NCBI GenBank assembly: GCA_032690845.1
Contig: CM064422.1
Span: 434,001-498,000, forward strand
DNA from: Eleusine coracana subsp. coracana
Taxonomy: Eukaryota; Streptophyta; Magnoliopsida; Poales; Poaceae
DNA: 64,000 bases
Direction: 5' to 3'
Shown here: positions 56,920-64,000 of the stretch, one piece after another
Layout: every line of letters starts with the position of its first letter
Position numbering within the stretch: the first letter of the stretch is position 1
Position numbers and translations under genes: made by a program
Notes under the pieces: model-generated
What the model was told of the DNA's origin: nothing
Database searches by the model: none
What the model saw: only the letters and a program-made list of their open reading frames with translations

Positions 56920-59529
56920 TCAGGATAGCGCTTGAATCTCGATATTGTCGATCAATCTCACCTTCCCAAACCATGCTGCCACACAAATGACACTAGGTCG
57001 ATCGATCCTCTTCACAGGCACCAAGCTTTCTTGCTCCACAATCTGTGTTGGGCATCGTTGTATCATATTAGAACATTAAATTTCTCAATTTTCATTTCAA
57101 TCACATCAAAATGACAACTTTAAAAGAGATGTCACCATAGGATTTCATAGGTTCTTGAAGACCGAATCTGCATTAGTATATAGGGATGGCAACAGGGAAA
57201 ATTCCGGCGGGTAGGAGACCCCCATCCCCGTCCCCTCTTACGGGGACAGATTTTTCCCACACCCGCCGCCCCAGCGCGGGGAGCGGGTACCCGATGGGGA
57301 ATCCACGCGCCTACCGGGGAGGGAAGGAGAAGCCACCGGCCATCGTGTGCGCCTTCCGAGGAGGGGAGGAGAAGCCACCAGCCACGCCTTCCACGGAGGG
57401 GAGGAGAAGCCACCGCGCGCCTTCCAGGAAGCAGCGACTGCGTGAGGAGTGAAGAGCGGCGGGGAGCGACGGTTGCGTGAGGAGCGGTGAGGAACGGCGG
57501 CTGCGTGAAGAGCCGCTGAGCGACGGGCGGCGGCTGCGTGAGAACTGAAAAATGAGGAAAGGCAGGGTGAGGTCGTGAGGAGAGTGGGAGACTAGGTTAG
57601 GTTTTTGGCTTCTGAGCCTGCGTGGAGAGGTGGGGATTTCCATATTTTTCTGGGCCTGCTCGGCTAGATTCCATTGAGTTAGCGGGTGTGCGAGAAAACG
57701 GGAACGGGGGATGCAATCCCATACCCGCATCCGCATGCCCGACGAGGATATTATTTTACCCGTTGTCCTCCCTGCAGGGTGAAAAATTGACCCATCCCCG
57801 TCTCCTAATAGGATTTTTACCCGCCGGGTATACTAACCATAAATGACAGGTAAGAACAACAAACAAGGACTGACAAATGGAGAACTCAATCACCACATAA
57901 AACGCTTTACAAAAAGCTAAGAAAAAAACCTAAACATTACCTCGACATAGTCAACTCGACCACCGGCTTCAGTAAGTGACTGTACTATTTGATCTTTTAT
58001 TTGTTGGCTATGATTGTTTCCCCTCAGGGCAGACGTTTTAGCATTGGCCAGCGATCTACTGATGGACAGTGCCTACAAAAGAAATCACCACTGTTAAAAT
58101 CCAGGTTTATCATTACAACAACAAAGATTTTTGCAAAATACAAATGCTTGTTCCTAATAATGTCTCTATGTGAGGAAAATTAAAAATGTAGCAAAACATT
58201 CTTAAAACAACAAATGAAAAGAGATGGAAACAGAAGCAGCAAGTTACTATCGCAACTTAATTTACCTAGAGTTAACTGAATACTTCTGAATAAACTTAGT
58301 ACATATAGCTTTCCTATTCTAGAAAAAACACCAGAAATTAGACAAAATGGTGAAGAAATTGGACAGCAAATTTGTTCGACGCAAGTCTAATCATAAGGAG
58401 TGGAGAAGTTTCACTCTTTTGGTGGTTGCTACTTGCTACATCACACACCCTTCAGAAAGTTTTCACTGCTTTCCTCCAAAAAGAAAAAAAAAACACTACA
58501 AAGAAATAAATAAATGTTAACAATTTCAGCAAGTGAAGAACCTTCTGCCTTTCGCCGCATGAGAGGTGTACATTGCGGGAGCTCATGGCAAGACCATCAG
58601 CTTCTCGCACTATTTCTGAGCCGATTATCTCAATGGCGAAATCAAGGTCACGAACCTGAAAAGAGCAAAAGTTTGTCTCAGTAACAGAGAGCAACTAAAA
58701 TTGCTCTAGGGCAGAGAGGTAAAACACATCTTATTCATTATAGAAATATAAACTGAGGCACAAAAAAAAAAAGCACTAAAGCATCTCTAGATAGACAGGT
58801 CAATGAAGAGCAGTAAAGTGGACGAAAAGCTGAATAGTTGCCATCACTCGGTGTCCTACTTTGTTCTCAATCACCATGGTTGTCTTTTTCCACACATTTT
58901 CAAACAGGATATAGCAGACGCCAATTATGAACGGAACAAATCAAATCAGTTACCATCCGGCAGATGATGCGCCACTGCTGATAATCCTTCTTGCCGAACA
59001 CAGCAATGTCCGGCTCGACGATGTTGAACAGCTTGGCCACCACGGTGGCCACGCCGCGGAAGAACACGGGCCTGCTGCTCCCGCACAGTCCCTTCTCCAG
59101 CTGCTCCACCCGAATCCACGTCTCGTGCCCGTCCCCACCAGCCTCGTCCAAGCAGGAGATCGCCCCGTTCCCCGACGCGTCGGCGGGACGGCGGGCGCTG
59201 CCGCGGAAGTAGAGGTCCGGTGGGGAGAAGACGGCCGCGACGACGCCGGTGGCTGCGAGCTTGCGGAGGTCCCCGGCGAAGTCGGAGGGGTACGTGGCGA
59301 GGTCCTCGGTGGGGGCGAACTGGCTAGGGTTGACGTAAATGGAGACGACGATGGCGGCCGGGCCGGCGCAGGCCGCCGCCGCAGCTGAGACGAGCGAGAG
59401 GTGTCCCTCGTGGAGGAAGCCCATGGTGGGCACGAAGGCGACGGTCTTGCCCTCCGCGCGGCGGCGGCGCGACCACGCGCGCATCGCCGCCTTGTCACGG
59501 ATCACCTCCGGCTCGCTCGGCGCCGCCAT
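56920..59529 (-). CDS. PANC: Pantothenate synthetase (pantoate--beta-alanine ligase)
   Basis: Four exons on the minus strand, 59529-58954, 58655-58542, 58072-57941 and 57042-56920, all phase 0, encode 314 residues, matching the roughly 310 usual in plants. The enzyme (EC 6.3.2.1) condenses pantoate with beta-alanine using ATP to make pantothenate, the vitamin B5 precursor of coenzyme A; in plants it is cytosolic. No transit peptide is visible. The nucleotidylyltransferase HIGH-type motif PTMGFLHEGHLSL occupies 34-46. It is followed by VVSIYVNPSQFAPTEDLATY, PVFFRGVATVVAKLFNIVEP, FGKKDYQQWRII (178-189) and the KMSKS-equivalent GLAMSSRNVHLS (213-224). Exons 3 and 4 carry ALSISRSLANAK and VDYVEIVEQESLVPV, ending in VAAWFGKVRLIDNIEI. 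Intron 3 (57940-57043) contains a GC-rich repeat. Confidence 0.96.
57182..57845. mobile_element. GC-rich inverted-repeat element inside PANC intron 3
   Basis: The element begins AGGGATGGCAACAGGG, a start typical of hAT-like nonautonomous elements in grasses, and ends ...GGATTTTTACCCGCCGGGTA. Left words (GGCGGGTAGGAGACCCCCAT, CCCGTCCCC) recur in inverted order near the right end (CCCATCCCCGTCTCCTAATA, ACCCGCCGGG). The interior contains short GC-rich repeats (GAGAAGCCACC x3; GCGGCTGCGTGA x3). It lacks a transposase ORF. Ends and target-site duplication are not precisely defined. Confidence 0.55.
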
Positions 59530-60748
59530 GGGAAAGCCAACGAATGGGAATTGGATGCTGCCGGAGTGGGAATGGGATGGGAGGGAAAAAAAGAAAGATT
59601 TTTTTCCCGATACAGTTCAAAAACAATCCCAATGCCGGCGGCTGGGTCTGGGACTCTGGGTTGTTGGAGGTGGACTCTTCACGATAAGGACGTTTGGATA
59701 TAGTATGGATCACAGTCCGATCCATGCTATTTTACCCCTAAATACTACTAGTAGTACCTAATTTCATTGAATATCAATCTCCCACTTGTGCTATAGGCTT
59801 GGAATATATACCAATGCTTACTTCATCAGCCAAAATCTTGATATCTTTTTCCCTTTGTTTTTTTTTTTTCAAGGTTCAACCGTTCAAGCAGAGAGCTCTC
59901 TTCATGAAGCAAATAATGATTACAGTTTGTTTCTCAAGTTTACAAGGTTTGTTAACGAGCCAAATACTGCTTATATCACATATAAATGTGCAAACTGATG
60001 AAGAAAACATATATAAAATGGAAGAAATGCCTACTAAGCTTCCTCTTGATATCCAAAAGAAATGGACAGCTTTCAGAACGCTTACCTCCAAGTTCGTCCA
60101 CATATCTTAGTTGATATCAATTTCTGAAACTCCGTTTTGATTTGCACCCTGGTAGGCCAAAGTCTCCACCTCATTGCATTCAGAACATGAGCATACCCTG
60201 ATCTTACACCAATAAATTCAACATTTTAATCTCGCAAAACTAAACCAGAATCTCCCTGGTAACGCTCCATCGTGTTGCACTTTATCCAGCTGCAGATATT
60301 GGACTCCAGGAAATTGTTTTGAGTGCCTTATATGCTGAGTGCTGACGAGGCCAAAAACCAACTTGTCCTGGAATCAAAACTGAAATAAATGTCTCCTGTT
60401 ATTCCAAGGAGCCACATCCTGCACAAGATCACTGCTACATCTTTTTCACAGCAGACCTCCAGCAAAAAACCGTGTGCTCAAGTAAACAGTAAAAGGGTAT
60501 AAATTATGGAGCATCTGACACCAGTAATTTCTTCAGAAAAACACTAGAAAACTGCTATGGCCACATCACATTCAAAGATATATCTAATGGATTCAACATC
60601 AGCTTGCAGAGTTCACAGAATGGAAGGTAGAAAACCATGTTCAGATTGCAAGCAAAATATTTTCAGCATGAGAGGACTGCCAGCAAACTTTTGGATCTTA
60701 GTGGGGTGTCAATATTCAATTAACAATCAATATGCCATTTTCACACCG
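59530..60748. other. Promoter of PANC and possible 3' flank of the third PPR gene
   Basis: The left end holds the PANC promoter and leader. ORFs at about 59786-60110 and 60557-60772 have no family support. Part of this interval may belong to spliced 3' untranslated exons of the PPR gene at 61297-63288, as is frequent for grass PPR genes, but I cannot define them. Confidence 0.4.
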
Positions 60749-61240
60749 TTTTTTTTTTTTTTTTTTTTTTGAGGGCAAGTCAGGAGCTTTCATTCATCAT
60801 AACCAGAATTACAATCCTTGGCCACAATCTCGCCTAACAATGACGGGAAATCTGAGGTCCAAGTACAAACCGAATTATCACCAGAGGCTTAGCTTCGCAC
60901 AAACATGTGCTGCCTCATTTGCTTCTCTCCTAATATGGACAACATCAAATTCAGAGAAGCTTCTACTCAGCTCCTTGATTTCATGCCATGGACCATAGAT
61001 AGTCGAACGATCTGTCTGACTGGCCTTTAAAGAGTTTGCCAACGTGAGATTATCTGTTTCTAACACCACATTTTGAAAACCAGACATGTGTGCTAGATGA
61101 AGCCCATCTCACCGCTAGCGCCTCTGCCATCAAAGGTTCAGCTACCCAGCAATACCATCTCGCCTCTGCTGCTTTCACCCGTCCGCTGTGATCACGAACT
61201 ACAGAGCCACTTCCTCCTGTGTACGATTCACCATTGGCCA
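60749..61240 (-). mobile_element. 5'-truncated non-LTR retrotransposon (LINE) 3' end with RNase H fragment and poly(A)
   Basis: On the minus strand the element runs from about 61240 to a terminal A-run (22 T on the plus strand at 60749-60770). It encodes the RNase H-like end of plant LINE ORF2: GGSGSVVRDHSGRVKAAEAR, WVAEPLMAEALAVR, then after a frameshift GLHLAHMSGFQNVVLETDN, LTLANSLKASQTDRSTIYGP, HEIKELSRSFSEFDVVHIRR and EANEAAHVCAKLSLW followed by a stop at 60878. One frameshift separates the two parts near 61115. Everything upstream in ORF2 (endonuclease, reverse transcriptase) is missing, as is common for aborted LINE insertions. Confidence 0.82.
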
Positions 61241-61296
61241 GTTGTAATCAAACTCTATGGATGACATATGGTTGAATCGGATGAAAGAATTGGCTC

Positions 61297-63288
61297 TCAA
61301 AATCCCAGGCATGGTGAACCCTTCATCTGAGGAACAAGTGTATCATTCAGCAGCTCATATATTTTTGCACATTGTGGATGCTCTTGATCCCTTGAGTAGA
61401 ACACGTGATTTTCCATGTTTATCTCTATCTGACTGAAACCAGGTGTCTTTTTCACCTTGGCCCCCCTCATGATTTTCCAAACATTTGCTGTTTCATCCCA
61501 CATTCCATGTGATGCAAACACATTGGCCAGAAGCGTGTAACGTTCTGAACCAGAGGGGTCAAATCTGACAAGTTTTTCACCCACTTCTCTTGCTACCTCT
61601 ACCTCGTTATGCATCATGCATGCTGCCAGCAGCGTCCCCAGAATGGCCTCATCATGCATGCCCTGTTGCATACCGTCAACTAGTTCCTTGGCTTCTCTCA
61701 CATACCCTGCTCGACCTAGAAGGTCCACAATACAAGAGTAGTGCTCAATGGTTGGTTCTACTCCATAAACATGTTGAATTGATTTGAACATATTTCGACC
61801 TTTCTCGACCAATCCAACATGGCGACAAGCTGACAGTATGGCAGTAAAGGTAGTTGAACTGGGCTTATACCCATGCCTCAACATCCGAGCAAAACCCTGC
61901 AAGGCATGGTAAACACATCCATGGTTTGCAAAAGCTTGTATTATCGACGTCCATGTTATGACATCCTTCTCTTCCAAGTTCTGGAATGCAAGGCATGCAG
62001 ATAGCAGATCACCACTTCTTGAGTACATTGTGAGCAGAGAATTTCCTAAGCCAGTTTCTGACAGGAATCCAAGTGCGATGGCAAGCCCGTGAATTTGCTT
62101 AACTTCAATTGTGCTCTCACATTTAACTAGGATACTAATCAATGTGGAGCAGTTAGGAGAAACTGCTGAGCGACGCATCTGAAGAAATATGCTCACAACT
62201 CCAGCCTTATCCTCATGGTTGGCATACGCCTCAATGATGGCATTCCAGCTCACCAGGTCCTTTGTAGGCATTGAATCGAATAACCTTTGTGCCTCATTCA
62301 GGTCGCCACTATTGGCATGAGCAGTGATCATTGCATTCCATGCTGCAGTATCCTTATCCGGCATTCTATCAAAGAGCTCTCTTGCCCTAGAGGAAAAACC
62401 ATGGTTGACCAAGCCAGTGGCCATTATTGTCCATGAAACGACATTCCTTAGTGGCATCCTCTCAAACAACTGAAGTGCTTCATCCACTTTGCCAGAACTC
62501 AAGCAACCAGAAATCACCACATTCCACGAATACAAATTCTTCTCGGGCATTATAAGGAATAATTTCCAAGCCTCCTCAATCTGGCCATGGTCGATGTAGG
62601 ACTTAACCATGAGTGTCCACGCAACCACGTTCCTCTTTGGCATCCGATCAAACAGCACCTCTGCTTCCTTGAACATCCCACGGGACGCATACCCCTGCAC
62701 CATCGTGGTCCATGAAACAACATTCCGAACAGGCATGACGTCGAACAACTGGCGAGCCTCGTCGACACGGCCTGCACGGGTATACCCGGAGAGCATGCAG
62801 GTCCACGCAACAACGTTCTTGACAGGCATTCCATCAAAGAGCTCGCGCGCACGGTCGATGCGGCCAGCCTTGACATACCCGTCAAGCAAGACGACATCTA
62901 GACGGAGCCCACGCGCCGAAGCGGGCGCCGCACGGTAGAACGCCTCCGCGCGCGGCAGGTTCCTGCTCCTTATGTGGCAGCTGACCATGGCGGGGTAGGC
63001 AACGGCATCCCGGCGCAGGTTTTCATCGAACACGGGCCGAGCAGCCTCGGCGCCACGCGTTGGGTCGTGATTACCGCCAGCCGAAGAGATGCCGCCGTCG
63101 GTTGATTGTTGCGAATCCGGTACATGTATCTCGGAGGTGCTGTGCAGGCGGAGGAACGAGCAACTGACGCGTAGCTCAGGTAGGCGTTGTCGTGGAGGCG
63201 GGCAGGGATGCACGACGGAGCTGTGGAGGCGGAGAAGCGTGGACTGGAAACGGAGAGTGCGGAGGCACCATCGGCGCCGGCGAAGCAT
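61297..63288 (-). CDS. Pentatricopeptide repeat protein, PLS class with E/E+ end, probably mitochondrial
   Basis: One exon of 663 codons. The N-terminus (MLRRRRWCLRTLRFQSTLLR, Arg/Leu/Ser-rich, few acids) is a likely mitochondrial presequence. A long run of short S-type repeats follows with strongly similar units: VVLLDGYVKAGRIDRARELF, NVVAWTCMLSGYTRAGRVDE, NVVSWTTMVQGYASRGMFKE, NVVAWTLMVKSYIDHGQIEE, NLYSWNVVISGCLSSGKVDE, NVVSWTIMATGLVNHGFSSR, TAAWNAMITAHANSGDLNEA and LVSWNAIIEAYANHEDKAGV. Then come canonical PLS repeats (NSLLTMYSRSGDLLSACLAF, VITWTSIIQAFANHGCVYHA, TFTAILSACRHVGLVEKGRN, CIVDLLGRAGYVREAKELVD). The E motif (GTLLAACMMHNEVEVAREVG) and E+ (KKTPGFSQIEINMENHVFYS...AKIYELL) close the protein; no DYW domain. 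E+ proteins without DYW usually act in C-to-U RNA editing with partner DYW proteins. The target is unknown. Confidence 0.92.
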   Translation of the reverse strand: MLRRRRWCLRTLRFQSTLLRLHSSVVHPCPPPRQRLPELRVSCSFLRLHSTSEIHVPDSQQSTDGGISSAGGNHDPTRGAEAARPVFDENLRRDAVAYPAMVSCHIRSRNLPRAEAFYRAAPASARGLRLDVVLLDGYVKAGRIDRARELFDGMPVKNVVAWTCMLSGYTRAGRVDEARQLFDVMPVRNVVSWTTMVQGYASRGMFKEAEVLFDRMPKRNVVAWTLMVKSYIDHGQIEEAWKLFLIMPEKNLYSWNVVISGCLSSGKVDEALQLFERMPLRNVVSWTIMATGLVNHGFSSRARELFDRMPDKDTAAWNAMITAHANSGDLNEAQRLFDSMPTKDLVSWNAIIEAYANHEDKAGVVSIFLQMRRSAVSPNCSTLISILVKCESTIEVKQIHGLAIALGFLSETGLGNSLLTMYSRSGDLLSACLAFQNLEEKDVITWTSIIQAFANHGCVYHALQGFARMLRHGYKPSSTTFTAILSACRHVGLVEKGRNMFKSIQHVYGVEPTIEHYSCIVDLLGRAGYVREAKELVDGMQQGMHDEAILGTLLAACMMHNEVEVAREVGEKLVRFDPSGSERYTLLANVFASHGMWDETANVWKIMRGAKVKKTPGFSQIEINMENHVFYSRDQEHPQCAKIYELLNDTLVPQMKGSPCLGF

Positions 63289-64000
63289 TCGGAAGGCGCC
63301 GGCAATGTACGCGGTGGTCGTCGGCAGTTGTGGAATTTTACGAGCAGGTCCTGGCCGTTCTGGTCAATTCCGCGCGGCTGATAACATGGTTGAGTAAATT
63401 GACAACGACAACTTTGCATAATAGTCCGTAGTATCCAGGAATTTGTTCAAACACGCCCCCAGATTGGATCGCGATTAATAGCCGCGATCCAACTTCCGAC
63501 AGATTTTTACCGTTGGATCTGATATGTGCGGTCAGGAACGGCAAGGGGGAAAACCGCAGTGGCCTTTTTGCGAAATAGTCCGCGGTATGCTTCAACGGTT
63601 GGATCGAGTCTGTACGGCTCGGAGCGCAGAAGGGGAAATCGTTTTACGAAATAGTCCCTACTTCTTAGACGCTCGGCCAAACACATCCCAAATTGGACCG
63701 GTCGCGATCTTTCACGTGCGTTTGAACCGTCCAGTTGTTCCTCGACATCACAGATCGACTATTGCAAAAATGCCAGGTGAAATTTCAATAAAACGACCCT
63801 TTATTATATAGGCTAATTGCTTTGAATCGTTGCCAGGGAATATACACTTACAAAAGTATAAGAATGACATGTTGCTGTCTTTTATTACACACTATATATA
63901 TGCATATATATCACACTACCACGAGCATGCTGTAAACTCATAAGCGAGATGTCTGTTTTAACACTTCTAATTCTCCATTGTTTTCGTGTACTTAGCCGTA
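63289..64000. other. Upstream region of the third PPR gene, repeat-like
   Basis: About 63400-63790 contains repeated phrases (AATAGTCCGTAGTAT, AATAGTCCGCGGTAT and AATAGTCCCTACTTC, with GTTGGATC and GCGATC words), which suggests an old inverted or tandem repeat. The end of the window is AT-rich with TATATATGCATATATATC at 63893-63911. No gene is supported. Confidence 0.45.

Overview
This window looks like nuclear chromosomal DNA of a grass, most likely rice or a close relative. The support is direct: intron-containing plant genes with GT-AG splice sites, a steep GC-rich 5' end on many coding exons, abundant small inverted-repeat (MITE-like) elements in the AT-rich gaps, a degraded plastid matK fragment, and proteins matching well-known plant families. 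From memory the gene set (CPSF73-I, Derlin, PANC, adenylosuccinate synthetase and others) recalls the distal long arm of rice chromosome 3. That placement is an inference I could not check, and I cannot fix the species.

Layout: the first coding exon of an unidentified minus-strand gene leaves the left edge (17-124). A repeat-rich stretch follows (about 2.3-7.4 kb) with MITE-like elements, a nuclear plastid DNA insertion and a long foldback element. Then come CPSF73-I (+), a non-specific phospholipase C (-), an intronless PPR gene (+), a divergent pair of a Ycf20-like chloroplast gene (-) and a small unknown protein (+) sharing a promoter, an arabinogalactan-like membrane protein (+), and a DPB3/NF-YC10-like histone-fold gene (-). 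After an AT-rich gap come adenylosuccinate synthetase (+), Derlin (+), a second PPR gene (+), a small single-pass membrane protein (+), a 14-exon AFG1-like AAA ATPase (+), a DCD-domain N-rich protein (+), pantothenate synthetase (-), a 5'-truncated LINE (-) and a third PPR gene (-).

The genes do not form an operon or a single pathway. They are ordinary plant housekeeping and organelle-biogenesis genes: mRNA 3'-end processing, purine and pantothenate synthesis, ER protein quality control, lipid turnover, organellar RNA processing and a mitochondrial AAA protein. Exon coordinates were worked out by hand from reading frame, splice consensus and family continuity; the totals stay in frame throughout.

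I found no convincing new biological system. The more interesting observations are a GC-AG intron and a tandemly duplicated splice donor in the AFG1-like gene, an upstream ORF overlapping the Ycf20-like start codon, a nuclear matK fossil, a duplication at the stop codon of the DPB3-like gene, a short Derlin C-terminus, and several mobile-element insertions with readable ends.
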